A program made the translations under genes and the position numbers. From a virus, in the IMG/VR virus record IMGVR_UViG_3300045974_000132, positions 1 through 64,000 of that record: DNA of 64,000 bases; one strand, 5' to 3'. Of the stretch, positions 24,580-34,067 are shown piece after piece. Every line of letters starts with the position of its first letter. The first letter of the stretch is position 1. The notes under the pieces are model-generated. The model was not told where the DNA came from. It saw only the letters and a program-made list of their open reading frames with translations, and searched no databases.

Positions 24580-26274
24580 ATGGGTCTTCCATCCTCCCCA
24601 GGTAGTTATGTGATAGAGCGTGATCTATCACAGCGAGTTCGTGCTGTATCCACATCAATCGGTGCTATCGTCGGAGCCTCCAAGAAGGGCCCGATAATGA
24701 CACCTACACTGGTTACAAACAAACAAGAATTTATTGAGACATTCGGACCTCCCGATTGGCGTTTTAGCTTGATGCACTATGCGGCTCTAAAGTTTCTTGA
24801 GAATAGTAGCCAGCTATTAGTTACACGGGTCATCAATGATGATACCAATCACGGCCCTGTGCCGTTAACAGCCGGAGCTTTCTACTCTGTAGATTCAGTT
24901 ACGGCTGTAGCACCGCGTCCTACTCTGTCAGTATTTGACGATGCTAACGGTAATACTCTGGGTAAGTTTGATCCGTTCAATACGTATTCATTCAACCCAA
25001 ATCAACCGGGTATTGCAAACGTCTTATTCTTCATATGTGCTGTCGATCCGGGTGACTGGAATAACACTCTATACATTGAAGTACGCCCAGCTTACAAGGC
25101 AGGCTTGTCTTCATTCGATGAAACATATGATGATCCGTATTCATTCTGGATTGATGTATATGTTAATCATGACAACCCGCGTGATAAGCCTGTTGAGTCA
25201 TGGCTTGTAAAGCGCAACTCAGAGATTAACGGTTTCGGCAATCAGATGTTCATGGAAGATGTTATCAATAAAGCTTCCAAGTATATTCGTGTTCGCAATA
25301 ATGAGTTTGCTCCTACAACTGTTAAGGTTGTAGAACCTGCTAAGGTATTCCTTGAAGGTGGCACTAACGGTCACTATCTAGCTTTCGGTCAAGTAATGAG
25401 AGCATGGGATCTTTATAAGGATACTGAGCATATCAATGTCAATATCTTGATTCAAGGTGGTGCTCCGATCGGCATGAGCAACTTGCAAGATATTTGCGAC
25501 ATCCAACGTAAAATGGCAATCATTGCTGAAGAACGTATGGATGCTGTTGCGATTCTTGACATCCCTTCACCGGAACAAGAAACTGCCCGTGCTGTTGCAT
25601 ATGCTGTTCAAGAGCTAAACCTTGATAGTAGCTATGCTGCCATCTATACTTGTGACATACGAGTACCGGATGTGTACAACGACATGGAAGTCTGGGTTCC
25701 GCCTTCTGGTTATGTTGCTGCAAACTGTGCATTGACTGACGAACAATATGAAGTCTGGTTCTCACCGGCTGGTATGTATCGTGGTCGCATGGATGAAGTC
25801 AACAAATCAAAATACATTTACAACCAAGGTCATCGAGACGCCCTCGACTACGTAAATGTTAACGCTATTCGTTATTTCCCTAAAGGCCAAGGCTGGCGTA
25901 TTTGGGGATCGAATACCCTACAGAGTATGGCGTCTGCTCTGTCGGATCTGAATGTTCGTCGTCTGATGAACTTCATTGAAAAGTCCGTACGCATTGCCAA
26001 TATGTATAGCGTGTTTGACCCGAATGACCAAATTCTTCGTAGTCGGGTTACATCAATCATTGAACGTTTCTTATCTCCAATTAAGAACGCCGGTGGTCTA
26101 TATTGGTTCCAAGTTATTTGTGATGACAGCAATAACACAAGCGACACCATTGCAGCAGGCATTCTTGTTATTGATGCTTACTTCGATCCCGTTATTACTG
26201 CAAAACGAATTCATCTTCGTGCCAACTTAATGGCAACCGGCGCTGACTTTAAGTCCTATCTTATCAATAAATAA
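24580..26274 (+). CDS. Tail sheath protein
   Basis: The contractile sheath subunit, 564 residues, within the usual range. The start (SPGSYVIERDLSQRVRAVST then IGAIVGASKKGP) is the typical sheath N-terminal strand and GASKKGP turn. The middle has NIQRKMA-type helices and DAVAILDIPSP, where the subtilisin-like sheath domain lies. The C-terminal part has RGRMDEVNKSKYIYNQGHRD then YFPKGQGWRIWGSNTL and QVICDDSNNTSDTI, the hallmark sheath core and hand-shake domain. GGAG precedes the ATG. It identifies the phage as a myovirus. The tail-tube gene that usually follows is absent here; fibre genes follow instead. Confidence 0.95.
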   Translation: MGLPSSPGSYVIERDLSQRVRAVSTSIGAIVGASKKGPIMTPTLVTNKQEFIETFGPPDWRFSLMHYAALKFLENSSQLLVTRVINDDTNHGPVPLTAGAFYSVDSVTAVAPRPTLSVFDDANGNTLGKFDPFNTYSFNPNQPGIANVLFFICAVDPGDWNNTLYIEVRPAYKAGLSSFDETYDDPYSFWIDVYVNHDNPRDKPVESWLVKRNSEINGFGNQMFMEDVINKASKYIRVRNNEFAPTTVKVVEPAKVFLEGGTNGHYLAFGQVMRAWDLYKDTEHINVNILIQGGAPIGMSNLQDICDIQRKMAIIAEERMDAVAILDIPSPEQETARAVAYAVQELNLDSSYAAIYTCDIRVPDVYNDMEVWVPPSGYVAANCALTDEQYEVWFSPAGMYRGRMDEVNKSKYIYNQGHRDALDYVNVNAIRYFPKGQGWRIWGSNTLQSMASALSDLNVRRLMNFIEKSVRIANMYSVFDPNDQILRSRVTSIIERFLSPIKNAGGLYWFQVICDDSNNTSDTIAAGILVIDAYFDPVITAKRIHLRANLMATGADFKSYLINK

Positions 26275-26297
26275 TATACAAAAGAAAGACTCACATA

Positions 26298-26597
26298 ATG
26301 GAAAATACACAATCTGTTCCTGTTACCGCTGAACAGCGTAATGCTGAGTTGAACAGTCTCCGTATGCAAACACTACTGGAGACTGTTACTGCTCAAAGGA
26401 ATGACTCTCAAAATAGCGTAGCTAATCTTGCAGCCGATAAAGCTGTATTGAATAAAGCTCTTAATGAGGTTGTTCAGGTAACAAAGATTCAAGAAGAAGC
26501 AATAAACAACTTGAATCACCGGATAGCTGATTTAACACAAGCTCTTTCAGAGGCACAAGAAGCCCTGCGTAAGTTTCAACCTGAATCTATTGATTAA
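26298..26597 (+). CDS. Coiled-coil protein, probable virion component or chaperone
   Basis: A 99-residue protein dominated by a long coiled coil (residues 20-95), with heptad-like spacing of Leu and Val in NSVANLAADKAVLNKALNEV and IADLTQALSEAQEALRK. No membrane segment or catalytic motif. Between the sheath and a fibre gene, it may be a small structural or assembly protein. AAAGAAAGA precedes the ATG. Confidence 0.65.
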   Translation: MENTQSVPVTAEQRNAELNSLRMQTLLETVTAQRNDSQNSVANLAADKAVLNKALNEVVQVTKIQEEAINNLNHRIADLTQALSEAQEALRKFQPESID

Positions 26598-26610
26598 TTT
26601 GGAGTTTTAA

Positions 26611-28320
26611 ATGGAAAAACGTTTACAGGATTTCATCCTAAGCGTTCAACAGTTAGCAGATGTTCGGAACCTGGACGTATTCAATCCGGTCGTATTCCAA
26701 ATGGAACATCCGATTACTGCGCTGCGCTATACAGTTGTTGGGGCAAAACAAGATCCTAGTTATATGGGAACACCCATAAACGTAACTTGGGTTGTACTTG
26801 ATCCAGCTGATCCTTACTACCTGAGTGCTTTAAAGCTTAAACTTACTCTTGATCCAGCTACTGCTACTACGAAGCCTGAAGTTACGGCTATCAATGCTTG
26901 GTGGCACGTAGTTCGCACCTATGACGAAATCTTCGCTGATCCACAATACTACGTCAACGTAGTCGGTGGTGTCGGTCCTGTTGGTCCTACAGGCCCTGCA
27001 GGCAGTGCAGGCCCAGCTGGTACCGTTGATCTGACAGCTTTCCTTAAGTTGGCTATGGGCCAACTAGGTCAGCTAGCGGGTACTCTTGAGATTCGTGGTG
27101 CCGATACGGTGGCCGCTGCGGGGGCTTCTGTGTATGAGCTATGGCTCACAGAACCTGTAATTGATGCTCAAGGTAATATCACACCTACTACGCGTCAAGT
27201 CTTTGGTCCGATCATTGTTCAAGCAGGTGCCGGTAACACGCTACCTTCAGGTACTGTGATTGATCTCAACGGTACGCTACATGCAGGTAGTTCAAACGTA
27301 GATGTGCCCGTTCAACTTACTGCTGAGTATCCTAGCTGGACACGTATTGTTCAGCAAACGAAGGCTGTAACTATTAGCAGCAAGACTGTTACAGGTATTG
27401 CTATTAACGGGGCTTCGAGTATCTATGCTGGCGCTTCTTCAGCTTATTCTGTTACTGCCACTTACAGCGATAACACTACTGCTACTGTTACACCGACCGG
27501 CTGGGCTGTCGATAACACGACTGCTGCTTCTATCTCTGCCGCTGGTACTTTAGCTGGTGCGAATCCGCTTACTCAAGATACTCCGGTTGTGCTGACAGCT
27601 ACTCTGGGTGGTTTAACAGCTACCAAGAATGTAACGGTTAAGCAACTAGTAGGTACTGTTCTGACGATTAACGGTGCTGCGGCTATTGCAGGCGGTACGT
27701 CTTCGTCTTACGGTGCAATTCTTACACTTAACAGCGGCGCTGCAATCAGTGTTACCCCTACTTGGTCTATGCTTGATGCTACGCACGGTCAGATCACAGC
27801 TGGTGGGGTATTAACTGCTGATAACACTAGCAACCTTCTGACTGTTCAAGCTTCTTACACGTTACCGGGTACTACAGTGCCTGTTACCGCTACGAAGGGT
27901 GTTAATGTGACTGCTGTTGTCGCTCCTGTCTATCCGTTCTACGGTGTAGGCCCTGTGCTTCCGCTGGATTGGCAAGCTTTCATCACAGCCCTTCCGTACC
28001 GTGGCCCTAACGGTAGCGTTAATGCTGAAGTATCTTTTGATGCTATCGGCCAAACGTCTTACATGTACTTTGCGTATCCGAAGTCTTACGGTAAAGCTCA
28101 GTTCTTCGACAAGCTTAGCCAGTTCTTCGGCGGCTGGGGTGGTGCAGGTAATAGCGGCCCTGGTCCTTCTGCTGCTTCTATTGCTGCTTCACTAGATGAA
28201 CCCTTTGAAACTACAGTCGTCATTAACGGTACTTCGTATCCGTTCTATGTGTATCGTTCTGAGTATGCAAATCTAGGTGTAGCTTCTTCTAATCAGTGGA
28301 CAGTTTCGCCTGCCCCTTAA
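26611..28320 (+). CDS. Fibre/adhesin with Ig-like (BIG2) domains and a shared C-terminal domain
   Basis: A 569-residue virion protein. Residues 1-115 form a globular domain; a short collagen-like [10 protein letters not shown] stretch follows. Residues ~265-440 hold two BIG2-type Ig modules (VTGIAINGASSIYAGASSAY with ATVTPTGWAVDN; VLTINGAAAIAGGTSSSYG with PTWSMLDATHG). The last ~135 residues (YPFYGVGPVLP to QWTVSPAP) recur in the gene at 34930-35343 and share FAYP, GKAQFFD, FGGWGGA and PFYVYRSEY. It probably binds host surface or other fibres. GGAG precedes the ATG; fibre genes follow on both sides. Confidence 0.8.
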   Translation: MEKRLQDFILSVQQLADVRNLDVFNPVVFQMEHPITALRYTVVGAKQDPSYMGTPINVTWVVLDPADPYYLSALKLKLTLDPATATTKPEVTAINAWWHVVRTYDEIFADPQYYVNVVGGVGPVGPTGPAGSAGPAGTVDLTAFLKLAMGQLGQLAGTLEIRGADTVAAAGASVYELWLTEPVIDAQGNITPTTRQVFGPIIVQAGAGNTLPSGTVIDLNGTLHAGSSNVDVPVQLTAEYPSWTRIVQQTKAVTISSKTVTGIAINGASSIYAGASSAYSVTATYSDNTTATVTPTGWAVDNTTAASISAAGTLAGANPLTQDTPVVLTATLGGLTATKNVTVKQLVGTVLTINGAAAIAGGTSSSYGAILTLNSGAAISVTPTWSMLDATHGQITAGGVLTADNTSNLLTVQASYTLPGTTVPVTATKGVNVTAVVAPVYPFYGVGPVLPLDWQAFITALPYRGPNGSVNAEVSFDAIGQTSYMYFAYPKSYGKAQFFDKLSQFFGGWGGAGNSGPGPSAASIAASLDEPFETTVVINGTSYPFYVYRSEYANLGVASSNQWTVSPAP

Positions 28321-28333
28321 TTGAGAGAACATC

Positions 28334-31219
28334 ATGCCTATTGCAATTGCCTCTTATTTCATCCCACGCGCAGGTAATAGCTACGCTCTGATGGAAGACG
28401 TATATATTAAGGGCGGCTTCCGTATCGTATCAGACGTTAATGCGCGTAACGCTATTGATGCGTCTGCTCTTAAAGAAGGTATGTGGGTTGTTACTCGTGT
28501 GGATGGTAAAGTCTATACACTAGGTAGCGATCTTGTAACATGGACTGAAAAGTCCTTTGCTGGTAATATTGGTCCTGTAGGTCCCACTGGCCTTCAAGGG
28601 GTTGCGGGTACTCAAGGCCTACCTGGCGTTGCTGGACCGATGGGACCTACTGGTTACACTGGTCAGCAAGGCTACACGGGTGCTCAAGGTAATACTGGGC
28701 CCGTCGGCCCCACTGGTACTACAGGAACTACTGGTAGCACTGGACCCGTCGGTCCTACAGGTGCTCAAGGGGCAACTGGTGCCAATGGTTATACTGGTCC
28801 CGTCGGGCCTACGGGTTCCGGCGGCCCTCAGGGGGCAACTGGTTCTCAGGGTGACTTAGGTCCGATTGGTCCCACAGGTAGTCAGGGTATCAAGGGTGAC
28901 ACTGGCTCAACAGGCAGTACTGGACCCGTCGGTCCTACTGGTATCCAAGGTGACTTAGGCCCTGTTGGACCTACTGGTCTTCAAGGCAGTACAGGCTTAA
29001 CGGGTTCTCCTGGAGATACAGGTCCTGTCGGTCCTACTGGCTTTCAGGGTGATACAGGTCCCGTTGGTCCTACTGGATTCCAAGGCGTCCAAGGCAATCT
29101 AGGGCCTGTCGGGCCTACTGGCCCACAGGGTGTTCAAGGTATCCAAGGTAATGCTGGTGTTGTCGGAGATACAGGTCCGATTGGTCCCACAGGTATCCAA
29201 GGTGAATTAGGTCCCGTTGGGCCTACTGGTACTCAGGGTATCAAGGGTGACTTAGGGGATGCTGGCCCTGTTGGTCCTACTGGCGCAACTGGTGCTAAGG
29301 GTGACTCAGGCACGGGTATAGTCTATCAAGGCATATGGGCTGCAGGTGAGTATGCTGCTGACTCTTCTGTTCTGGCCCCATCTAGTGCTAATCCTGCTGT
29401 AAACTCTATCTGGATTTTAGCTAGTGCAAGTTCATACAACTCTACCTTAGAGCCTTCTTCTGATCTTACTCATTGGGTTGAATATACTTCTGTTCAAGGC
29501 CCAGCTGGTGTAGACGGTGCACCTGGCGTTGCTGGTCCTGTAGGCCCTACAGGGGTTGCTGGATCTGTTGGCGCAACTGGTTCAACTGGACCCGTCGGTC
29601 CTACTGGTCTTCAAGGCTTAACAGGTCCCGTTGGTCCTACTGGAGCTATAGGTCTTCAAGGTGTCCAGGGTGTTCAAGGTATTGATGGTCCTGTCGGTCC
29701 TACTGGTAGTGAAGGTACTCAAGGTAGTACTGGCCCAATTGGACCTACGGGTACTCAAGGTGCAACAGGCAGCACTGGTAGTGTAGGGCCCGTCGGACCC
29801 ACCGGACAACAAGGTACTACAGGCCTAACCGGTCCTGTCGGTCCTACTGGTGTTCAAGGCAATATCGGTCTTACAGGAACTACTGGTGATACAGGCCCGA
29901 TCGGCCCGACAGGCCCACAGGGTGCCACTGGGCCTGCTGGCCCCACAGGAGTTCAGGGTAATACAGGTATCCAAGGTGTCGTCGGCCCCGTTGGGCCTAC
30001 TGGTGTTCAAGGCACTGCTGGTGATGTCGGTCCTGTTGGACCTACTGGTAGCATAGGTCTTACTGGACCAGTCGGACCCACAGGTGTTCAAGGCGTTGCA
30101 GGTACTGACGGCTTAACAGGTCCCGTTGGTCCTACTGGTACGCAAGGTAGTACGGGTGTTGCAGGGCCCGTTGGCCCAACAGGTGTTGCAGGATCCGCTG
30201 GCCCTGTGGGTCCCACAGGTGTTCAAGGTAGTACAGGGGTTACTGGTAGTGTCGGTCCTGTTGGACCTACTGGTAATGCTGGAGCAGCAGGCTCAACTGG
30301 CCCCGTAGGACCAACTGGCGTCGCAGGTAGCCTAGGTCCTGTAGGCCCAACAGGTAGTCAGGGTGTTGCAGGTACTACTGGAACTACAGGTAGTACTGGA
30401 CCAGTAGGCCCAACAGGCGTTGCTGGTTCAACTGGCCCTGTTGGACCTACTGGTCTTCAAGGCCTTGCTGGTAGTACTGGTCCCGTCGGCCCTACAGGCC
30501 TTCAAGGAACCACAGGTAATACGGGTGCCACTGGTAATACGGGGCCTGTAGGTCCTACTGGAAACACAGGTAGTATCGGTTTAACAGGTCCTGTAGGTCC
30601 CACTGGCACTCAAGGTGCTACGGGTACTACAGGTAGCGTTGGCCCCGCTGGACCTACAGGCCCACAGGGTACTTCTTCTTTGTGGCGTGAAGGTGCTGTT
30701 GTTCCTGCAAGCGGCTTAGGTGTTGACAACGATCTATACTTGAATACTGCAACTTCTGACGTATATCAGAAGCAATCAGGTGCTTGGGCATTGGTCGCAA
30801 ACATTAAGGGTGCTCAGGGTGCTAGTTATGATCCTAACACTACTATCTTGTCACTGCCCTACGACATTTCGATGTTCGTCTATGGTAACATGGATGCTGC
30901 TAGTACAACTGTTGCTGAGTTTGTTGCACCGCGTAAGATTTCGTTGAAACAGAACTTAACAGGAAGCTTGGCTTACGCGAAGTCTGCCCCGTCGAATTCT
31001 GTCTCATACGCAATCAATGTTAACGGTGTCAATAAGGGTAGCGTAAACTTCGGTATCGGTTCTACTATAGGTACTTTCACATGGGCAACAGGCTTAAACT
31101 TGCTAGTGGGTGATCTCCTTGAAATCGTTACTCCTGCTTCAGTAGAACCTGCTATCGCAAACGTAACAATTTGTTTAGTGGGTGTAGCACAAGCTCCTAA
31201 CACTGCCATGCTTCCTTAA
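28334..31219 (+). CDS. Large collagen-like tail fibre protein
   Basis: A 961-residue fibre. Residues 1-75 are an attachment-type domain ([25 protein letters not shown]) shared with the genes at 31239 and 35357. Residues ~77-327 and ~389-780 are collagen-like Gly-x-y repeats in which GPVGPTG recurs; a non-collagenous insert (residues ~328-388) interrupts them. The C-terminal ~180 residues are a globular receptor-binding-like domain ending in NVTICLVG. Collagen repeats form a trimeric rod. GAGAGAA precedes the ATG. The threonine-rich GPTG pattern is typical of phage collagens. Its host receptor is unknown. Confidence 0.9.
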   Translation: MPIAIASYFIPRAGNSYALMEDVYIKGGFRIVSDVNARNAIDASALKEGMWVVTRVDGKVYTLGSDLVTWTEKSFAGNIGPVGPTGLQGVAGTQGLPGVAGPMGPTGYTGQQGYTGAQGNTGPVGPTGTTGTTGSTGPVGPTGAQGATGANGYTGPVGPTGSGGPQGATGSQGDLGPIGPTGSQGIKGDTGSTGSTGPVGPTGIQGDLGPVGPTGLQGSTGLTGSPGDTGPVGPTGFQGDTGPVGPTGFQGVQGNLGPVGPTGPQGVQGIQGNAGVVGDTGPIGPTGIQGELGPVGPTGTQGIKGDLGDAGPVGPTGATGAKGDSGTGIVYQGIWAAGEYAADSSVLAPSSANPAVNSIWILASASSYNSTLEPSSDLTHWVEYTSVQGPAGVDGAPGVAGPVGPTGVAGSVGATGSTGPVGPTGLQGLTGPVGPTGAIGLQGVQGVQGIDGPVGPTGSEGTQGSTGPIGPTGTQGATGSTGSVGPVGPTGQQGTTGLTGPVGPTGVQGNIGLTGTTGDTGPIGPTGPQGATGPAGPTGVQGNTGIQGVVGPVGPTGVQGTAGDVGPVGPTGSIGLTGPVGPTGVQGVAGTDGLTGPVGPTGTQGSTGVAGPVGPTGVAGSAGPVGPTGVQGSTGVTGSVGPVGPTGNAGAAGSTGPVGPTGVAGSLGPVGPTGSQGVAGTTGTTGSTGPVGPTGVAGSTGPVGPTGLQGLAGSTGPVGPTGLQGTTGNTGATGNTGPVGPTGNTGSIGLTGPVGPTGTQGATGTTGSVGPAGPTGPQGTSSLWREGAVVPASGLGVDNDLYLNTATSDVYQKQSGAWALVANIKGAQGASYDPNTTILSLPYDISMFVYGNMDAASTTVAEFVAPRKISLKQNLTGSLAYAKSAPSNSVSYAINVNGVNKGSVNFGIGSTIGTFTWATGLNLLVGDLLEIVTPASVEPAIANVTICLVGVAQAPNTAMLP
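28562..29316 (+). repeat. Collagen-like repeat block 1
   Basis: DNA encoding Gly-x-y triplets with the recurring heptapeptide GPVGPTG, in many synonymous codon forms. Such sequence can expand or contract by slippage and recombination. Confidence 0.9.
29498..30672 (+). repeat. Collagen-like repeat block 2
   Basis: A second and longer run of Gly-x-y triplets built on GPVGPTG, separated from block 1 by about 60 non-collagenous residues. It ends just before the globular C-terminal domain ([15 protein letters not shown]). Confidence 0.9.
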
Positions 31220-31238
31220 CTTTGAGTAGGAGTATGTA

Positions 31239-31685
31239 ATGCCTATTCAAGTCTCCTCAAACCTAATCCCAAAGAGTGGTGCGAAGTGGCCTGTTGTAGA
31301 AGACGTATATATTAAAGGTGGTCTCCGTGTTGTTGCTGACGCAGCGGCACGGGACTCTATTTATTTAGACGCTACAGCAAAGCTAGGCTTGAAAAATGGT
31401 ATGTTGCTGGTGACTGCATCGGATAACAAGCTCTGGCAATATCAAGGTCTTGGTGTTTGGACGGCATTTAAAAGTTCCGCAACATATACGTTTCAAAAAG
31501 CTACTCCTGCTGCTGAGTGGGATATCGTACATAACTTGAATTCAACCTTTTTTACATACACAGTTTTTGATGCGGACGGTTATCAGATACTACCTTCTGA
31601 GTGTCATATTGTTGATGTTAATAATTTAGTAGTATATTTCTCTGCTCCAATAGCAGGTCATGCTACCTTTGTTTTCGACGTTTGA
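31239..31685 (+). CDS. Short fibre protein with shared N- and C-terminal modules
   Basis: A 148-residue protein made of two modules found elsewhere in this array. Residues 1-78 match the N-terminal domain of the collagen-like gene and of 35357-35986 ([32 protein letters not shown]). Residues 82-148 are an HNLG-type beta domain (ATPAAEWDIVHNLN then VYFSAPIAGHATFVF), also present in the genes at 31815, 34068 and 34691. It looks like a fibre reduced to attachment and tip domains. AGGAG precedes the ATG. Confidence 0.8.
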   Translation: MPIQVSSNLIPKSGAKWPVVEDVYIKGGLRVVADAAARDSIYLDATAKLGLKNGMLLVTASDNKLWQYQGLGVWTAFKSSATYTFQKATPAAEWDIVHNLNSTFFTYTVFDADGYQILPSECHIVDVNNLVVYFSAPIAGHATFVFDV

Positions 31686-31735
31686 TTGTTTAATTGTTTA
31701 ATTTGTAGTAGGTAGTGAATACGGTGTTCAAACGG

Positions 31736-31764
31736 TTGACCACCTCTGGTTATAAAGATATAAC
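31736..31764 (+). promoter_or_regulatory. Sigma70-like promoter before coiled-coil fibre gene
   Basis: TTGACC and TATAAC are separated by exactly 17 nt, close to the consensus TTGACA-N17-TATAAT. It lies 50 nt before the fibre gene at 31815, in a 129-nt intergenic stretch that is otherwise A/T-rich and without a gene. It would give strong extra expression of that gene. Confidence 0.7.
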
Positions 31765-31814
31765 ACAATACAATATTTTATGTAATACTCATTTATCCCT
31801 AGGAGATATTTCAA

Positions 31815-33986
31815 ATGAGAAGTGTTGGCGATATTATCCTGGCTGGTTTCAGCCAGTTGAAGAATGCTCGTATCGAAAATCTAGCCTCTGATCCGTCGCA
31901 GCCCCAAGCTGGTCAGATTTGGTATAACACCACTGATGGTGTTTATCGTGGCTTTAACGGTACTGCTACCATTACTTTTGCAACGGGTGGCTCTACTGCT
32001 GTTCTGCTGCAAGAGATTGATGCTATTGAAACTTCTGTTGGCCTGGCTTCGGATGGCACGTATGTTGCTCCGAGCGGTTCGACTTATCTTGGCTCGGCTA
32101 CTTCGGTTGCTGATGCTGCTTCCAAGCTCGACACTGCTATCAAGTCTGCTTCTGATGCTGTCGCTGCTGAAACCACCCGTGCTACTGGTGTTGAATCGAC
32201 TCTGACTGCAAACCTGGCCGCGGAAGTTAGTCGTGCTGGTGCTGCCGAAGGTACTATCGCTTCTGATCTGGCCGCTGAAACCACCCGTGCTACTGGTGTT
32301 GAATCGACTCTGACTGCAAACCTGGCCGCGGAAGTTAGTCGTGCTGGTGCTGCCGAAGGTACGCTTACTGCTGCTGTTGCTGCTGAAGTTACCCGTGCCG
32401 GTGCTGCTGAAGCTTCTATCGCTGCTGATCTGGCTTCTGAAGTTACGCGTTCCGGCATTGCCGAAACGTCTATCGCTTCTGGCCTGGCTGCTGAAGTTAC
32501 TCGTGCAACTGCCGCCGAAGGTAGCGTTGCTGCTGCTCTCGCAGGTGAAGTTACACGCGCTACTGGTGTTGAATCGACTATCGCTGCCAACCTGGCTGCT
32601 GAAACGACTCGCGCTTCTGGCGTCGAAGCTGGTCTTGACACCCGTCTGGCCACTGTCGAAGGTGCTTTCATCAACAAGGACGGCTCTGTTGCTTTCACGG
32701 GTAACCAATCCCTGGGTGGCAATCTGCTGACCAACGTTGGTACTGCTGTTGCTAACGGTGATGCTGCCAACAAGCTGTACGTTGATACGAAGGTCGGCGC
32801 TCTGGGTGCTGCTTTCTCGTACATCGGTACGCTGGCTGGTGGTGTTGATGCTGGTACTGCTTTCGATCTGACTGGTGTTTCCTCAGTTGTTCCGGGTTCC
32901 TACTACAAGGTTACGACTGCTGGCTTCTTCATTCTGGCTCCTGGTGCTGCTTTCTACGCCAACGCTAATGACGGTCTGGTCTTCAACACGCTTGATGGTG
33001 TCGACATTATCGACAACACCAACTCGCAAGTTCAAGGTACTCTGAACTTCGTTACCGTTTCGGGTTCGTCTGATCTGGGTTACACTGTTGACCTGGATAC
33101 TACGTTCAAGGCTCGCGTTTCTACTGTTGAAACTGACCTGGCTGCTGAAGTTACTCGTGCAACTGCTGCTGAATCAACTCTGACTGCCAACCTGGCTTCG
33201 GAAGTTACTCGCGCTGGTGCTGCTGAAGGTACGATTGCTGCCAACCTGGCTGCTGAAATCACTCGTGCCGGTGGTGCAGAAACCTCCATCGCTGCTGACC
33301 TGGCCTCGGAAGTTACCCGTGCTGGTATCGCTGAAACTTCAATTGCTGCTTCGGTTGCTGCTGAAGTTACTCGCGCTGGTGCTGCTGAAGCTTCTGTTGC
33401 TGCTTCGGTTGCTGCTGAAACGACCCGTGCTACTACCGCAGAAGGCTCTATCGCTGCCGACCTAGCTGGTGAAGTTACGCGTGCTACTGGTGCTGAAGGT
33501 TCTATCTCGGCTGCTCTGTCTGACGAAACCACCCGCGCTACTGGTGCTGAAGGTTCGATCAGTGCTGCTCTGTCTGCTGAAGTCACCCGTGCTACTGGTG
33601 TAGAAGCTGGCCTGCAAACTGAACTGGACGCTGCTGAAGCTGCTGTTGGTCTGGCTGCCGATGGTTCGTTCGTTGCTTTCTCTGGCACCAACTACATCGA
33701 CACTGCTGCTACAGTAGTTGACGGTGAAGTTAAGCTGGATACGGCTCTGGCTGCGCTGGCTGCTCGTTTCGCTGGCTCTACGTTCGTTTACGATGGTTCG
33801 ACTGCTTCTGCTTCGCACACCGTTACGCACAACCTGGGTCAGAAGTACGCTCAAGTCACTGTTGTTGACAGCGCCGACAAGGTCATTCTTGCTGATGCTA
33901 TCACCTTCAACACTAACAATCAATTGACGGTTGACTTCAGTTCAGCTATCACTTGTAAGGTTATTGTTACTGCTGCTAAGGTCTAA
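31815..33986 (+). CDS. Coiled-coil repeat fibre protein, probably abundant
   Basis: A 723-residue virion protein. Residues 1-116 are globular. Residues 117-278 are nine copies of an 18-residue unit (AAEVTRAGAAEASIAADL type). A globular insert follows (279-442), then nine more copies (443-604). The flanks of the two blocks also resemble each other (VGLASDGTYVAPSG; VGLAADGSFVAFSG), so half the protein looks duplicated. Residues ~655-723 are an HNLG-type beta tip domain. An 18-residue period fits a 7+11 trimeric coiled coil. Leucine is nearly always CTG, unlike the neighbours, suggesting high expression. It has its own promoter and a terminator follows. Confidence 0.85.
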   Translation: MRSVGDIILAGFSQLKNARIENLASDPSQPQAGQIWYNTTDGVYRGFNGTATITFATGGSTAVLLQEIDAIETSVGLASDGTYVAPSGSTYLGSATSVADAASKLDTAIKSASDAVAAETTRATGVESTLTANLAAEVSRAGAAEGTIASDLAAETTRATGVESTLTANLAAEVSRAGAAEGTLTAAVAAEVTRAGAAEASIAADLASEVTRSGIAETSIASGLAAEVTRATAAEGSVAAALAGEVTRATGVESTIAANLAAETTRASGVEAGLDTRLATVEGAFINKDGSVAFTGNQSLGGNLLTNVGTAVANGDAANKLYVDTKVGALGAAFSYIGTLAGGVDAGTAFDLTGVSSVVPGSYYKVTTAGFFILAPGAAFYANANDGLVFNTLDGVDIIDNTNSQVQGTLNFVTVSGSSDLGYTVDLDTTFKARVSTVETDLAAEVTRATAAESTLTANLASEVTRAGAAEGTIAANLAAEITRAGGAETSIAADLASEVTRAGIAETSIAASVAAEVTRAGAAEASVAASVAAETTRATTAEGSIAADLAGEVTRATGAEGSISAALSDETTRATGAEGSISAALSAEVTRATGVEAGLQTELDAAEAAVGLAADGSFVAFSGTNYIDTAATVVDGEVKLDTALAALAARFAGSTFVYDGSTASASHTVTHNLGQKYAQVTVVDSADKVILADAITFNTNNQLTVDFSSAITCKVIVTAAKV
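32163..32648 (+). repeat. Nine tandem 54-bp coiled-coil repeats (block 1)
   Basis: Nine in-frame 54-bp units with the consensus AAEVTRAxxAExSIAAxL. Within it an 89-bp segment is exactly duplicated at 32166-32254 and 32274-32362 (108-bp offset, two units), showing recent duplication. Confidence 0.9.
33141..33626 (+). repeat. Nine tandem 54-bp coiled-coil repeats (block 2)
   Basis: Nine further 54-bp units of the same kind, the same number as block 1 and separated from it by about 490 bp of non-repeat coding sequence. Units vary mainly at the RATG/RAGA and EGSI/ETSI positions. Confidence 0.9.
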
Positions 33987-34010
33987 GTCATTTAGGTACT
34001 TATAAGCATG

Positions 34011-34046
34011 AAAGGAGGGTAGCAGGAATGTTATCCTCCTTTTTCT
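34011..34046 (+). terminator. Rho-independent terminator after coiled-coil fibre gene
   Basis: AAAGGAGG and CCTCCTTT form an 8-bp stem with a 16-nt loop, ending in a T-rich run. It ends the transcript of the coiled-coil fibre gene and may also insulate the next operon. Confidence 0.85.
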
Positions 34047-34067
34047 TAATATACTGAGGCGATAGTC

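Noticed and set aside
29618-30091. Antisense and alternate frames in the collagen region
   Set aside because: Products of Gly-Pro codon repetition; no ribosome sites or independent features.
32163-33626. CRISPR-like regular periodicity
   Set aside because: The 54-bp units are in frame and coding, vary in sequence throughout and have no distinct spacers.
31881-33923. Long antisense frames (up to 275 residues) opposite the coiled-coil fibre gene
   Set aside because: They arise from the periodic, CTG/GCT-rich repeats of the sense gene. Their products are low-complexity Ser/Arg/Thr or Ala/Val repeats and lack ribosome sites.
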